Part shown: piece by piece, positions 37,130 to 47,229 of the stretch
Numbering within the stretch: the first letter of the stretch is position 1
Layout of the letters: each line of letters opens with the position of its first letter
Origin: Pseudacidovorax sp. RU35E
Lineage (GTDB): Bacteria > Pseudomonadota > Gammaproteobacteria > Burkholderiales > Burkholderiaceae_C
NCBI RefSeq assembly: GCF_900156165.1
Contig: NZ_FTMY01000007.1
Span: 124,001-188,000 of the forward strand
Length of the DNA stretch: 64,000 bases
Direction of reading: 5' to 3'
Notes under the pieces: model-generated
Database searches by the model: none
What the model saw: only the letters and a program-made list of their open reading frames with translations
Told to the model about the DNA's origin: nothing
Position numbers and translations under genes: made by a program

Positions 37130-38512
37130 ATGATCCGACGCCGCACCTTGTTGTTCACCGCCCCCGCCAGCCTCGCGCTGGCCGCCTGCGCCACGCCGGG
37201 CACTGGCCGCCGCCGCGACACGCCTGTCGTCTTCATGCATGGCAACGGCGACTCCGCCGCGCTGTGGCAGACCACGCTGTGGCGCTTCGAATCCAACGGC
37301 TGGGCCCCTGAGCGGCTGTTCGCCCTCGACCAGCCCATGCCGCTGTCCCGCGACGACGATGCCGTGGCCCAGCCGGGCCGCAGTTCCACGGCCGAGTCGA
37401 TGGCCTTTCTGAGTGCGGAGGTCGACCGCGTGCTGCGCCAGACGGGCGCACCCAAGGTCGTCCTGGTCGGCAATTCGCGCGGCGGCAACACGATCCGCAA
37501 CTACGTGCAGAACGGGGGCGGTGCGGCCAGGGTCAGCCATGTCGCGCTGGGCGGCAACCCGGCGCATGGCATCTGGGCCATTCCCGGCTGGCGCGAGGGC
37601 AGCGAGTTCTCGGGCCTGTCGCCCTTCATGCGGCAGCTGAACGCGCCCAAGGGTCCCAACGGCGACGAGGTGACGCCCGGCCCGCGCTGGCTGACGCTGC
37701 GCTCCGACGGCAACGACAAGTACGCCCAGCCAGACGGCCTGTGGATCGGTGCGCCGGGCAAGCCCACGAACATCACGGCCGACGGGCCGGCGCTGCGCGG
37801 CGCCACCAACATCGTGCTGCCGGGCGCGGACCACCGCGAGGTGTCGTTCTCGCCCGCGGCCTTCGACGCCACCTGGCGCTTCCTGACCGGCGACGCGCCG
37901 GGCGCCACGACCATCGCCGCCGAGCCCCGGATCGTGCTCGACGGGCGCATTACCGGGCTGGGCCTGAATCCGGCCGACCCGGCCAGCGGTGAATTCGTCA
38001 ACAACCTCCCGCTGGCCGGCGCCCAGCTGAATGTCTACGAGACCGACCCCACCACCGGCGAACGCCGCGGCGCGCCGGCCTGGCGCAAGACGGTGGGCGC
38101 CGATGGTCGCTGGGGCCCGTTCACGGCACGCGCAGGCGCCAGCTACGAATTCGAGATCGTGGCGCCCGGCTACGCCACCACACACATCTACCGCAGCCCC
38201 TTCCCGCGCTCCAGCGACGTGATCCACCTGCGGCCCGAGCGGCTGGCGGCGGCGGACCGGCAGGCGGGTGCGGTGGTCGTGTTCAGCCGGCCGCGCGGCT
38301 ATTTCGATGCCCAGCGCGACCGCATGCGCTTCGATGGCCAGACACAGCTGGCCGGCGTGCCGCCGCGCGGGGCGGGCGTGGCGAGTTCAAGGCTGCGGCT
38401 CGCCGCCGGACCGGCGCGAACCGTGGAAGGCGAATTCAATGGCGAACGCATTGCCGGGCGCAGCTGGCCGGTGGCCGAGGGGCATCTGAGCCTGCTGGAA
38501 CTGACCTACTGA
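37130..38512 (+). CDS. Alpha/beta-hydrolase lipoprotein with C-terminal beta domain
   Basis: A 460-residue protein. The N-terminus MIRRRTLLFTAPASLALAAC is a lipoprotein signal with a lipobox (LAAC, Cys20) and a possible Tat motif. An alpha/beta hydrolase domain follows: the oxyanion turn is VVFMHGNGD, the nucleophile is the Ser in VVLVGNSRGGNT, and a His is in PGADHREVSF. Residues from about 280 look like a carboxypeptidase-regulatory-like beta sandwich (GAQLNVYETDPTTGERRGAP) with no catalytic motif. Esterase or depolymerase activity at the outer membrane is plausible. Its substrate is not evident and it stands alone. Confidence 0.85.
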   Translation: MIRRRTLLFTAPASLALAACATPGTGRRRDTPVVFMHGNGDSAALWQTTLWRFESNGWAPERLFALDQPMPLSRDDDAVAQPGRSSTAESMAFLSAEVDRVLRQTGAPKVVLVGNSRGGNTIRNYVQNGGGAARVSHVALGGNPAHGIWAIPGWREGSEFSGLSPFMRQLNAPKGPNGDEVTPGPRWLTLRSDGNDKYAQPDGLWIGAPGKPTNITADGPALRGATNIVLPGADHREVSFSPAAFDATWRFLTGDAPGATTIAAEPRIVLDGRITGLGLNPADPASGEFVNNLPLAGAQLNVYETDPTTGERRGAPAWRKTVGADGRWGPFTARAGASYEFEIVAPGYATTHIYRSPFPRSSDVIHLRPERLAAADRQAGAVVVFSRPRGYFDAQRDRMRFDGQTQLAGVPPRGAGVASSRLRLAAGPARTVEGEFNGERIAGRSWPVAEGHLSLLELTY

Positions 38513-38597
38513 ACGGCGCGGCGGCGGTTCGGCGAAGCGCTCGCGCCGGGCTCGAGACTGCATCGACCCGCAATCACCAGTGAAGCAAGGAGACGCG

Positions 38598-39383
38598 ATG
38601 ACCACCGACGAACCCATCCTGCTGGAATCGCGCGACGCCCGCGGCGTGGTCACGCTCACGCTGAACCGGCCGGCCGCCTTCAACGCGCTGTCCGAGGCGC
38701 TCATCGACGCCCTGCGCACCGCCTGCGACCGGCTGGCGCAGGACGGTGATCTGCGCGCCGTCGTCATCGCCGCCAACGGCCGCGCCTTCTGCGCCGGGCA
38801 CGACCTGCGCGAGATGCAGGCATCGCCCTCGCAGTCGTACTACCAGGCGCTGTTCGACCGCTGCGGCGCCATGATGCTGGCGCTGCACCGGCTGCCGGTG
38901 CCGGTCATCGCCCGCGTCCATGGCCTGGCGACCGCGGCCGGCTGCCAACTTGTCGCGCTCTGCGATCTGGCTGTGGCGGCCGACACCGCCACCTTCGCCA
39001 CCAGCGGCATCAACGTCGGCCTGTTCTGCGCCACGCCCAGCGTGCCGCTGTCGCGCAACCTGCCGCGCAAGAAAGCCTTCGAGTTGTTGGTGACGGGCGA
39101 TTTCATCGACGCCCAGACAGCCATGGCTCAGGGCCTGGTCAACCGCGTGGTGCCGGCCGAAGGCCTGGACGCCGAGGTGGAAGCGCTGGTGGCCAGCATC
39201 GTCGCCAAGCCCCGCATCGCGCTGGAGATGGGCAAGGCCCTCTTCTACCGCCAGTTGGAGACCGGACTCGAAGCCGCGCTCCACGACGCCGCGCGCACCA
39301 TGGCCTGCAACATGGCCGATGCGACGGCGCAGGAGGGCGTGCAGGCCTTCATCGAAAAACGGGCGCCGTCCTGGCGCCCGTGA
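38598..39383 (+). CDS. Enoyl-CoA hydratase/isomerase-family protein (ECHDC3-like)
   Basis: A 261-residue crotonase-fold protein. GVVTLTLNRPAAFNALSEAL opens it, and the oxyanion loops are FCAGHDLREM and LATAAGCQLVALCD. The two glutamates that act in true enoyl-CoA hydratases are not seen: the first place holds Gln (AAGCQL) and the second region reads SGINVGLFCATPSVPLSRN. That pattern fits the ECHDC3-like branch, whose reaction is unclear. AAGGAG lies 8 bases before the ATG. The end of the gene overlaps the terminator of the converging HNH gene. Confidence 0.92.
   Translation: MTTDEPILLESRDARGVVTLTLNRPAAFNALSEALIDALRTACDRLAQDGDLRAVVIAANGRAFCAGHDLREMQASPSQSYYQALFDRCGAMMLALHRLPVPVIARVHGLATAAGCQLVALCDLAVAADTATFATSGINVGLFCATPSVPLSRNLPRKKAFELLVTGDFIDAQTAMAQGLVNRVVPAEGLDAEVEALVASIVAKPRIALEMGKALFYRQLETGLEAALHDAARTMACNMADATAQEGVQAFIEKRAPSWRP
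39355..39381 (-). terminator. Intrinsic terminator of the HNH gene
   Basis: On the minus strand ACGGGCGCC (from 39381) and GGCGCCCGT (to 39359) form a 9-bp stem, followed by T5 (complement of 39355-39359). It lies inside the last codons of the converging crotonase-like gene. Confidence 0.85.
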
Positions 39384-39404
39384 GCCTGTTGCGCGTTGCT
39401 GCAG

Positions 39405-39965
39405 CTAGCCGTGCAACCGCGAGCTCGACGGCAGGTGCGCCGACAGGAACTCCATCTGGTCCGCCAGGATGCGGCGGTTGCGCAGGATGAAGTCCTCCCA
39501 CAGGCTGGGCACGTAGGGCGTGTAGAGCAGCGGCATGTGCGCCTGCTCCGGCGTGCGGTTGCCTTTGCGGTGATTGCAGGCCCGGCAGGCCGTCACCACG
39601 TTCATCCAGTGGTCCACGCCGTTCTGCGCGAAGGGCACGATGTGCTCGCGCGTCAGGTCGTCCTCGTGGAAATGGTCGCCGCAGTAGGCGCAAACGTTGC
39701 GGTCGCGCGCGAAGAGCTTGCTGTTGGTCAGGCCCGGCCGCAGGCTGAAGGGGCTGATGCGCGGCACGCCGCGTGTGCCGATGATGCTGCTGACGGCGAT
39801 CTGCGACTGCTCGCCCGTCATCGCGTTGTGGCCGCCACGGAACAGGGCAACCTGTTCGCCGGCCTCCCAGCGCACCTCGCCGGCCGCGTAATGGATCACC
39901 GCCTGTTCGAGCGAGATCCACGACTGGGGCAGCCCTTGGGCCGACAGCTTCAATACCTTCACCAC
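39405..39965 (-). CDS. HNH endonuclease-family protein
   Basis: A 186-residue protein. An N-terminal beta-rich domain (KVLKLSAQGLPQSWISLEQA) is followed by an HNH nuclease core. That core has zinc-binding CAYCGDHF, DDLTREHIVPFAQNG with the catalytic His, and NVVTACRACNHRKGNR. Such proteins are widespread single-copy genes in Burkholderiales and do not look mobile. The start is the first of two GTG codons at 39965/39962, because GGAGG sits 5 bases upstream and the residues before it are not conserved in type. The target is unknown. Confidence 0.88.
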   Translation of the reverse strand: MVKVLKLSAQGLPQSWISLEQAVIHYAAGEVRWEAGEQVALFRGGHNAMTGEQSQIAVSSIIGTRGVPRISPFSLRPGLTNSKLFARDRNVCAYCGDHFHEDDLTREHIVPFAQNGVDHWMNVVTACRACNHRKGNRTPEQAHMPLLYTPYVPSLWEDFILRNRRILADQMEFLSAHLPSSSRLHG

Positions 39966-40160
39966 AAACGCCTCCTCGTCGAACGAAGAAAACACAGGGA
40001 ACGTACGCCACGCAGAACCGTCCGCACCGCCGGCCAAGACCGCCATGGCGGCCCGGCAGTGCCGGAAAGCGACACAATATAACCGGCATTCATGACAGCC
40101 CGTTCACGCCCGGAGGATTCCCGAGCGCACGCGGCCAGCTATCAAAAAGATAACAGGACC

Positions 40161-41258
40161 ATGCAGATCTTCCGCGGCTTCCGCCATCCGGGCGTTGCGC
40201 CTGCCAGCGCCGTCACCATCGGCAATTTCGATGGCGTGCACCGCGGCCACCAGGCCATGCTGGGTCTGCTGCAGACCGAGGCCCGCCACCGCGGCCTGCC
40301 CAGCTGCGTGCTGACCTTCGAGCCCCATCCCCGCGACTACTTCGCCGGCGTCGCCAGGCGGCCCGAGCTGGCGCCGGCGCGCATCGCCACGCTGCGCGAC
40401 AAGCTCGGCGAACTGCAGGCTTGCGGCGTGGCGCAGACCGTGGTGCTGCCCTTCGATGCGCAGTTGGCCAGCCAGTCGCCCAAGCAGTTCATCGACGAGG
40501 TGCTGGTGCGCGGCCTGGGCGCGCGCTACGTGCTGGTGGGCGACGACTTCCGCTTCGGCGCCAAGCGCGCGGGCGACTTCGCCATGCTGCACGCGGCGGG
40601 CGCCGCGCGCGGCTTCGATGTGGCGCGCATGAACAGCTACGAGGTCTCCTACCCCGCCGCACCGGGCAGCGACGAGGGACCGCGGGCGCTGCGCGTGTCC
40701 AGTTCCGCCGTGCGCGAGGCGCTGGCTGCCGGGCGAATGGACGATGCCGCCGCGCTGCTTGGCCGGCCCTACGCCATCTCCGGCCATGTGGTGCACGGCC
40801 GCAAGCTGGGCCGGGCGCTGGGCGCCAGCGCACCCGGCGGCACGGATGGTTTCCGCACGCTCAACCTCCGCTTCAAGCACTGGAAACCGGCGGCGAGCGG
40901 CATCTTCGCGGTGCGGGTTCACGGACTGGGCGAACGCCCCTTGCCGGGCGTGGCCAACCTGGGCGTGCGGCCCTCGCTGGACCCGAACGACGTCAACGGC
41001 GGCCGCGTGCTGCTGGAGACGCACTGCCTCGAATGGCCGGCCAGCCTGGGCCCGGAGGGGGCCTACGGTAAAATCGTGCGCGTGGAACTGTTGCACAAAC
41101 TGCACGACGAGCTGCGCTACACCAGCCTGGAAGCCCTGACCGCGGGCATCGCCCAGGACCTGGCCGACGCACGCGCGTATTTCGCCGCCGGCAGTGCCGG
41201 CGCGGCGGGCAGCACCCACGCGGAAACGCGGCGCCAGACCACGCGCGACCGAATTTAA
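40161..41258 (+). CDS. ribF: Bifunctional riboflavin kinase/FAD synthetase
   Basis: A 365-residue enzyme that makes FMN from riboflavin and then FAD. The N-terminal adenylyltransferase has [17 protein letters not shown] with its HxGH-type motif. The later [20 protein letters not shown] carries the SSxxR motif. The flavokinase domain has [18 protein letters not shown] and [14 protein letters not shown]. The last 30 residues are a Gly/Ala-rich tail beyond the usual end. The ATG at 40161 follows AACAGGACC. It heads the ribF-ileS-lspA run. Confidence 0.95.
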   Translation: MQIFRGFRHPGVAPASAVTIGNFDGVHRGHQAMLGLLQTEARHRGLPSCVLTFEPHPRDYFAGVARRPELAPARIATLRDKLGELQACGVAQTVVLPFDAQLASQSPKQFIDEVLVRGLGARYVLVGDDFRFGAKRAGDFAMLHAAGAARGFDVARMNSYEVSYPAAPGSDEGPRALRVSSSAVREALAAGRMDDAAALLGRPYAISGHVVHGRKLGRALGASAPGGTDGFRTLNLRFKHWKPAASGIFAVRVHGLGERPLPGVANLGVRPSLDPNDVNGGRVLLETHCLEWPASLGPEGAYGKIVRVELLHKLHDELRYTSLEALTAGIAQDLADARAYFAAGSAGAAGSTHAETRRQTTRDRI

Positions 41259-41285
41259 CCGGCACGCCTGCCGTGCCGGCGCCCC

Positions 41286-41368
41286 ACCGACAAGCTCGGG
41301 GCGAGCGGCCTGACCTCCTCCCCTCCCGCGCGGGCCTTCGCCGCGAACGGGCCGAGCCTGTCGAAGCC
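41286..41368. repeat. Two degraded, inverted copies of the GTTCG..GTCGAAG repeat
   Basis: Between ribF and ileS, ACCGACAAGCTCGGGGCGAG (41286-41305) is a worn inverted copy, and GCCGAGCCTGTCGAAGCC (41351-41368) is a partial direct copy. They could fold together. Confidence 0.55.
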
Positions 41369-41383
41369 TTCCCCTCCGCCCCC

Positions 41384-44236
41384 ATGTCCGACGCTGCCGA
41401 TTCCTCCGCGACCCCCGACTACCGCGCCACCCTGAACCTGCCCGACACGCCCTTCCCCATGCGCGGCGACCTGCCCAAGCGCGAGCCGGGCTGGGTCAAG
41501 GCCTGGAACGACGAGGGCCTTTACAAGCGCCTGCGCCTGGCCCGTGCCGGCCGGCCCAAGTTCATCCTGCACGACGGCCCGCCCTACGCCAACGGCCAGA
41601 TCCACATGGGCCATGCGGTGAACAAGATCCTCAAGGACATGATCACCAAGGCGCGCCAACTGGAAGGCTACGACGCGCTCTACGTGCCCGGCTGGGACTG
41701 CCACGGCCTGCCGATCGAGAACGCCATCGAAAAGAAGCACGGCCGCAACCTCAGCCGCGACGAGATGCAGGCCAAGAGCCGCGCCTACGCCACCGAGCAG
41801 ATCGCGCAGCAGATGAGCGACTTCCAGCGCCTGGGCGTGCTGGGCGAATGGGACCATCCGTACAAGACGATGGACTTCGCCAACGAGGCCGGCGAGATCC
41901 GCGCCTTCAAGAAGGTCATCGAGCGCGGCTTCGTCTACCGCGGCCTCAAGCCGGTCTACTGGTGCTTCGACTGCGGCTCGTCGCTCGCCGAATTCGAGAT
42001 CGAGTACGCCGACAAGAAGAGCCAGACGCTGGACGTCGCCTTCAAGGCCCATGACCGCGCAAAGCTGGCCGCCGCCTTCGGCCTGCCGGCCATCGACAAG
42101 GACGCCTTCGCCGTCATCTGGACCACCACGGCGTGGACCATCCCGGCCAACCAGGCACTCAACCTCAACCCCGAGCTGACCTACGCCCTGGTCGACACCG
42201 ACCGCGGCCTGCTGATCGTGGCCGACACGCTGGTCGAGAGCTGCCTGAACCGCTACGCGCTGGATGGCAAGGTGGTCGCCATCGCCCCCGGCCGCGCGCT
42301 GGGCGGGCTTGAGTTCGAGCATCCGCTGTACGACGTGCACGAGGGCTACCGCCGCCTGTCGCCGGTGTACCTGGCCGACTACGCCACTGCCACCGACGGC
42401 ACCGGTCTGGTCCATTCCTCACCCGCCTACGGCCTGGACGACTTCCAGTCCTGCATCGCGCATGGCATGGCCTATGACGACATCCTCAACCCGGTGCAGG
42501 GCAACGGCGTGTACGAGCCGGACTTCCCCCTCTTCGGCGGCCAGCACATCTGGAAGGCGGTGCCGCACGTCATCGAGGCGCTGCGCGAGGCCGGCCGGCT
42601 GATGGCCACCGAGACCATCACCCACAGCTATCCGCACTGCTGGCGCCACAAGACGCCGGTGATCTACCGCGCCGCCGCCCAGTGGTTCATCCGCATGGAC
42701 GAAGGCGAAGGCGTGTTCACCCTGCCCGGCGCCAAGCCGGCCAAGACGCTGCGGCAGATCGCGCTGGAAGCCATCGAAGACACCAGCTTCTACCCCGAGA
42801 ACGGCAAGGCCCGGCTGCACGACATGATCGCGCACCGGCCCGACTGGTGCATCTCGCGCCAGCGCAGCTGGGGCGTGCCGATCCCCTTCTTCCTGCACAA
42901 GCTCACGGGCGAACTGCATCCGCACACGATGGAGATCCTGGACCAGGCGGCAGAGATCGTCGAGCGCGGCGGCATCGAGGCATGGAGCCGCGTGACGACC
43001 GAAGAGATCCTCGGCACCGAGGACGCGCCGCACTACACCAAGAGCAGCGACATCCTGGAGGTGTGGTTCGACTCCGGCTCCACCTTCTTCCATGTGCTGC
43101 GCGGCACGCACCCCACGGTGCACCACGACCAGGGCCCCGAGGCCGACCTGTACCTCGAAGGCCATGACCAGCACCGCGGCTGGTTCCACAGCTCCCTGCT
43201 GCTGGCCTGCGCGCTGGAAGGGCGCGCGCCCTACCGCGGCCTGCTGACCCACGGCTTCACCGTGGACAGCCAGGGCCGCAAGATGAGCAAGTCGCTGGGC
43301 AACGGCATCGACCCGCAGGAGATCACCAAGAAGCTGGGCGCCGAGATCATCCGCCTGTGGGTGGCCGCCTCCGACTATTCGGGCGACATCGCCGGCGACG
43401 ACAAGATCCTGGCGCGCGTGGTCGATGCCTACCGCCGCATCCGCAACACGCTGCGCTTCCTGCTGGCCAACACCAGCGACTTCGACCCGGCCAAGGATTC
43501 GGTGCCGCTGTCCGAGCTGTTCGAGATCGACCGCTGGGCCCTGTCGCGCGCGGCGCAGTTCCAGGCCGAGGTGCTGGGCCACTACAAGGTCTACGAATTC
43601 CACCCCGTGGTGGCCAAGCTGCAGGTGTTCTGCTCGGAAGACCTGGGCGCCTTCTACCTGGACGTGCTGAAGGACCGGCTCTACACCACGCAGCCCGGCT
43701 CGCGCGCACGGCGCAGCGCGCAGACGGCGCTGTGGCACATCACCCAGGCCATGCTGCGCTGGATGGCGCCCTTCCTCAGCTTCACGGCCGAAGAGGCATG
43801 GAAGTTCGCAGGCCAGTCGGAATCCATCTTCATGGAGACCTTCTGCGACCTGGGCACGCCCGACGAGGCGCTGCTGGCCAAGTGGGGCCGCATCCAGGCG
43901 ATCCGCGACGCGGTCAACAAGGAGATCGAGGCCGTGCGCACCGCCGGCGGCGTGGGCTCCTCGCTGCAGGCCAACGTGCTGCTTACCGCCGCGACGGAAG
44001 ACCATGCGCTGCTGGCCGCGCTGGGCGACGACCTCAAGTTCGTCTTCATCACCTCGGTGGTGGATCTGCAGGCCGGCGACGCGCTCGCCATCGCCGTGAC
44101 GCCCAGCACCGCCACCAAGTGCGAACGCTGCTGGCACTGGCGCGACGACGTGGGGCACGACAGTGCGCATCCCACGCTGTGCGGCCGCTGCACCAGCAAC
44201 CTGTACGGCGCCGGCGAAGCGCGGAGCGTCGCATGA
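41384..44236 (+). CDS. ileS: Isoleucine-tRNA ligase
   Basis: A 950-residue class I synthetase. The HIGH motif is [11 protein letters not shown], the editing domain includes [18 protein letters not shown] and [15 protein letters not shown], and the KMSKS loop is [14 protein letters not shown]. The C-terminal zinc site is CERCWHW with LCGRC. It charges tRNA-Ile and clears Val-tRNA-Ile. The start at 41384 matches homologues ([20 protein letters not shown]). Its stop overlaps the lspA start. Confidence 0.98.
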   Translation: MSDAADSSATPDYRATLNLPDTPFPMRGDLPKREPGWVKAWNDEGLYKRLRLARAGRPKFILHDGPPYANGQIHMGHAVNKILKDMITKARQLEGYDALYVPGWDCHGLPIENAIEKKHGRNLSRDEMQAKSRAYATEQIAQQMSDFQRLGVLGEWDHPYKTMDFANEAGEIRAFKKVIERGFVYRGLKPVYWCFDCGSSLAEFEIEYADKKSQTLDVAFKAHDRAKLAAAFGLPAIDKDAFAVIWTTTAWTIPANQALNLNPELTYALVDTDRGLLIVADTLVESCLNRYALDGKVVAIAPGRALGGLEFEHPLYDVHEGYRRLSPVYLADYATATDGTGLVHSSPAYGLDDFQSCIAHGMAYDDILNPVQGNGVYEPDFPLFGGQHIWKAVPHVIEALREAGRLMATETITHSYPHCWRHKTPVIYRAAAQWFIRMDEGEGVFTLPGAKPAKTLRQIALEAIEDTSFYPENGKARLHDMIAHRPDWCISRQRSWGVPIPFFLHKLTGELHPHTMEILDQAAEIVERGGIEAWSRVTTEEILGTEDAPHYTKSSDILEVWFDSGSTFFHVLRGTHPTVHHDQGPEADLYLEGHDQHRGWFHSSLLLACALEGRAPYRGLLTHGFTVDSQGRKMSKSLGNGIDPQEITKKLGAEIIRLWVAASDYSGDIAGDDKILARVVDAYRRIRNTLRFLLANTSDFDPAKDSVPLSELFEIDRWALSRAAQFQAEVLGHYKVYEFHPVVAKLQVFCSEDLGAFYLDVLKDRLYTTQPGSRARRSAQTALWHITQAMLRWMAPFLSFTAEEAWKFAGQSESIFMETFCDLGTPDEALLAKWGRIQAIRDAVNKEIEAVRTAGGVGSSLQANVLLTAATEDHALLAALGDDLKFVFITSVVDLQAGDALAIAVTPSTATKCERCWHWRDDVGHDSAHPTLCGRCTSNLYGAGEARSVA

Positions 44237-44748
44237 TGACCAAGGCGCACGGCGGATTCGAGTCCACCCGTCCGGGCCTGGGCATCTGGGGCTGGCTGGC
44301 GCTGGCGGTGCTGATCTTCATCGCCGACCAGTACACCAAAACGCTGATCCTGGGCCACTACCAGCTCGGCGATGCCACGCGCATCACCGACTTCTTCAAC
44401 ATCGTGCGGGCGCACAACACGGGCGCGGCCTTCTCCTTCCTGGCCGGGGCCTCGGGCTGGCAGCGCTGGTTCTTCACCGGCATCGGCGTGGCGGCCGCCG
44501 TGTTCATCGTCTGGATGCTGCGCTCGCATGCGGGGCAGAAGCTGTTTTGCTTCGCGCTCGCCTGCATCCTGGGCGGCGCCATCGGCAACGTGGTGGACCG
44601 CCTGATGCACGGCTACGTGGTGGACTTCCTGGACTTCCATTGGGCCGGCTCGCACTTCCCGGCCTTCAACCTGGCCGACAGCGCCATCACGCTGGGCGCC
44701 ATCTGCCTGGTGCTGGACGAGATCCGGCGCATGCGCCGCAAGCGCTGA
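44233..44748 (+). CDS. lspA: Lipoprotein signal peptidase (signal peptidase II)
   Basis: A 171-residue inner-membrane aspartic protease with four helices that cleaves diacylated prolipoproteins. The two catalytic aspartates are in [16 protein letters not shown] and [11 protein letters not shown]. The start is one of two adjacent ATGs (44233/44236) overlapping the ileS stop, so it is translationally coupled. The conserved order ribF-ileS-lspA and the following terminator mark it as the last gene of the operon. Confidence 0.97.
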   Translation: MMTKAHGGFESTRPGLGIWGWLALAVLIFIADQYTKTLILGHYQLGDATRITDFFNIVRAHNTGAAFSFLAGASGWQRWFFTGIGVAAAVFIVWMLRSHAGQKLFCFALACILGGAIGNVVDRLMHGYVVDFLDFHWAGSHFPAFNLADSAITLGAICLVLDEIRRMRRKR

Positions 44749-44814
44749 GGCGGACGAGCGGGCTGCGCGCCCGTCGCTCCTGCGTGATCACGGCGCCCCC
44801 GCAGGCGCACGACG

Positions 44815-44844
44815 GCGCGAGGCTTCGGTCTCGCGCTTTTTTTT
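44815..44844 (+). terminator. Intrinsic terminator of ribF-ileS-lspA
   Basis: GCGCGAG (44815-44821) and CTCGCGC (44830-44836) form a stem around a GCTTCGGT loop, followed by eight T (44837-44844). It lies 66 bp after the lspA stop. Confidence 0.92.
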
Positions 44845-44863
44845 GCGCTCGCGCCGCCCCAAA

Positions 44864-44981
44864 CCCGTTCGGCCTGAGCCTGTCGAAGGCCCGCCCCGGG
44901 GGCAAGCAGGTAAGCCAACCCGTTCGCCCTGAGCGCGTCGAAGGGCCCGTGCCCCGGCTTCGACAAGCTCAGCCCGAACGG
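44864..44981. repeat. Cluster of three GTTCG..GTCGAAG repeats
   Basis: Two direct copies (44864-44891 and 44919-44945) and one inverted copy (44958-44981, CTTCGACAAGCTCAGCCCG and then AACGG) lie in the 360-bp gap between lspA and the LacI gene. Direct and inverted copies can pair into long hairpins. Besides these, the gap holds the lspA terminator and, at its right end, the LacI operator. Confidence 0.85.
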
Positions 44982-45065
44982 ATGTTCATCAACTGACCGG
45001 CATCACGCCCGCGGGTAATCCCGGTACCGGATTCCGTCATGACGGTGTCACATGCACCCCTTCAA

Positions 45066-45081
45066 ATGAAAACGTTTACAT
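45066..45081. promoter_or_regulatory. LacI-family operator upstream of the regulator gene
   Basis: ATGAAAACGTTTACAT is a 16-bp palindrome with a single mismatched pair and the central CG typical of LacI/GalR operators. It lies 27 bp before the LacI ATG, so it probably serves autoregulation and control of the downstream operon. Confidence 0.75.
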
Positions 45082-45108
45082 GATGTTTTCCAACGAAGGT
45101 TTCCGCGC

Positions 45109-46167
45109 ATGAGCATCCAGGCCGTTGCCGACAAGGCCGGCGTTTCCATCGCCACCGTCTCGCGCGTGTTCAACGCGCCCGACAAGGTGCTGCCCGCCAC
45201 GCGCGCGCTGGTGGAATCGGTCGCGCGCGAGCTGGGCTACCTGCCCAGCGCCAGCGCACGCACCCTGCGCACGCAGCGCAGCCGGGTGCTGGGCGTGGTG
45301 CTGCCCACCTTGCTCAACCCCACCTTCGCCGAATGCCTGCAGGGCCTGGCCCAGGCCGCGGCCGAGGCCGGCCATGCCATCGTGCCGCTGACCACCGGCT
45401 ACGACCTGGACGCCGAGCAGCGCGCGGTCGACCAGCTGCTCGCCCGCGAGGTCGAAGGCATGGTGCTGGTCATCTCCAACCCGCAGACTTCTGCCGCCCT
45501 GGCCCGGTTGCAGGCCCGCCAGCGGCCTTATGTGCTGGCCTACAACCGCCATCCGGCCCACTGCTGCGTGACGGTCGACAACGAAGCCGCCTCGGCCGAG
45601 GCCGTGGCGCACCTGGCCGCACTGGGCCACCGGCGCATCGCCATGGTGAGCGGCACGCTCGCGCAGTCCGACCGCTCGCAGCAGCGGCACCGCGGCTTCC
45701 TGGCCGGCATGGCGGCCGCCGGCCTCGATGCGCCGCCGCTGATCGAAGTGCCCTTCGTCGAAGCCGCGGCCGACGCGCTGCGCGCACGCCTGGCCGCGGG
45801 CGACCGTCCCACCGCCCTGTTCTGCTCCAACGACCTGCTGGCGATTCGCGCCGTGCGCGCCGCGCACCTGGCCGGCCTGCGCGTGCCGCAGGACCTGTCG
45901 GTGATGGGCTTCGACGGCATCGCGCTGGGCGACGAACTCACGCCGCGCCTGGGCACCATCGAACAGCCCGCCGCCGACATCGGCCGCCGGGCCGCGCAGC
46001 TGCTGATGGCGGCGCTGGACGAGCAGCGCACGCCGCTGCCCGCCGACAGCCTGCTGCTGCCGCACCGCCTGCGCACCGGCGAATCGTGCGCACCGCCGCC
46101 GGAGGCGGCGGCCAGCGACCCCGCCTCCCCCACAACCCCAAAGAGCCGGCGCCGCACCGCGCGCTGA
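45109..46167 (+). CDS. LacI-family transcriptional regulator
   Basis: A 352-residue regulator. The N-terminal HTH and hinge helix are SIQAVADKAGVSIATVSRVF to about residue 55 (SASARTLRTQRSRVLGVVLP). A periplasmic-binding-protein-like effector domain follows (MGFDGIALGDELTPRLGTIE). The last 25 residues are a Pro/Ala/Arg tail. The operator at 45066-45081 lies just upstream. It is the first gene of a same-strand run with an ABC importer and a phosphodiesterase, so it probably senses that pathway's ligand (inference). Confidence 0.95.
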   Translation: MSIQAVADKAGVSIATVSRVFNAPDKVLPATRALVESVARELGYLPSASARTLRTQRSRVLGVVLPTLLNPTFAECLQGLAQAAAEAGHAIVPLTTGYDLDAEQRAVDQLLAREVEGMVLVISNPQTSAALARLQARQRPYVLAYNRHPAHCCVTVDNEAASAEAVAHLAALGHRRIAMVSGTLAQSDRSQQRHRGFLAGMAAAGLDAPPLIEVPFVEAAADALRARLAAGDRPTALFCSNDLLAIRAVRAAHLAGLRVPQDLSVMGFDGIALGDELTPRLGTIEQPAADIGRRAAQLLMAALDEQRTPLPADSLLLPHRLRTGESCAPPPEAAASDPASPTTPKSRRRTAR

Positions 46168-46214
46168 ACCGGCCTGCCTCTGTCCGTCCCTCCCCCATCC
46201 AAAGGAACGCTTCC

Positions 46215-47225
46215 ATGACCTCCAAGCTCCTCTCCGCCACCCGCCTCGCGGTTGCCGCTGCCGGCTTTGCCGCCACGGCCGCCTTCGCGCAGACGGCCAT
46301 CTGCTACAACTGCCCGCCCGAATGGGCCGACTGGGGCAGCCAGATCAAGGCCATCAAGGCCAAGACCGGCGTCACCGTGCCCCCCGACAACAAGAACTCC
46401 GGCCAGGCCCTCGCGCAGCTCGTCGCCGAGAAGGGCAGCCCCGTGGCCGACATGACCTACCTGGGCGTGACCTTCGCCATCCAGGCCCAGAAGGACGGCG
46501 TGGTGCAGCCCTACCAGCCCGCCAACTGGAAGGACATCCCCGATGGCCTGAAGGACCCGCAAGGCCACTGGTTCACCATCCATTCGGGCACGCTGGGCTT
46601 CATGGTCAACGTGGATGCGCTCAAGGGCAAGCCGATCCCGAAGTCCTGGGCCGACCTGCTCAAGCCCGAATACAAGGGTCTGGTGGGCTACCTGGACCCG
46701 GCCTCGGCCTTCGTTGGCTACGTGGGCGCGGTGGCCGTCAACCAGGCCCGCGGCGGCAGCATGGACGACTTCAAGCCCGCCATCGACTACTTCAAGGCCC
46801 TGCAGAAGAACGAGCCCATCGTGCCCAAGCAGACCGCCTATGCCCGCGTGCTCTCGGGCGAGATCGGCATCCTGCTGGACTACGACTTCAACGCCTACCG
46901 CGCCAAGTACAAGGACGGCGCCAACGTGGCCTTCGTGATCCCCAGCGAAGGCACGGTGGTGGTGCCCTACGTGATGAGCCTGGTGGCCAAGGCGCCGCAT
47001 GCGGCCGATGCCAAGAAGGCGCTGGACTTCGTGCTCTCCGACGAAGGCCAGGCCGTGTGGGCCAAGGCCTATCTGCGGCCGGTGCGCGCCAGCGCCATGC
47101 CCAAGGACGTGGAAGCGCAGTTCCTGCCCGCCAGCGAGTACGCCCGCGCCAAGCCGGTGGACTACGCGAAGATGGCCGGCGTGCAGAAGGCCTTCTCCGA
47201 GCGCTACCTGAAGGAAGCGCGCTGA
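46215..47225 (+). CDS. ABC transporter periplasmic substrate-binding protein
   Basis: A 336-residue binding protein with a signal peptide (MTSKLLSATRLAVAAAGFAA, cleavage after AFA at about 25). The mature sequence begins AICYNCPPEWADWGSQIKAI, then YLGVTFAIQAQKDGVV and LVGYLDPASAFVGYVGAVAV. It belongs to the iron/spermidine/2-aminoethylphosphonate type of extracellular binding proteins (family 1/6-like). AAAGGAA precedes the ATG. It is followed directly by two permeases and an ATPase, which form the importer, and by a phosphodiesterase. Confidence 0.93.
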   Translation: MTSKLLSATRLAVAAAGFAATAAFAQTAICYNCPPEWADWGSQIKAIKAKTGVTVPPDNKNSGQALAQLVAEKGSPVADMTYLGVTFAIQAQKDGVVQPYQPANWKDIPDGLKDPQGHWFTIHSGTLGFMVNVDALKGKPIPKSWADLLKPEYKGLVGYLDPASAFVGYVGAVAVNQARGGSMDDFKPAIDYFKALQKNEPIVPKQTAYARVLSGEIGILLDYDFNAYRAKYKDGANVAFVIPSEGTVVVPYVMSLVAKAPHAADAKKALDFVLSDEGQAVWAKAYLRPVRASAMPKDVEAQFLPASEYARAKPVDYAKMAGVQKAFSERYLKEAR

Positions 47226-47229
47226 GGCG

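Noticed and set aside
39405-39965. HNH gene as a homing endonuclease or part of a mobile element
   Set aside because: It has its own promoter gap and terminator, no flanking repeats or intron boundaries, and base composition like its neighbours.
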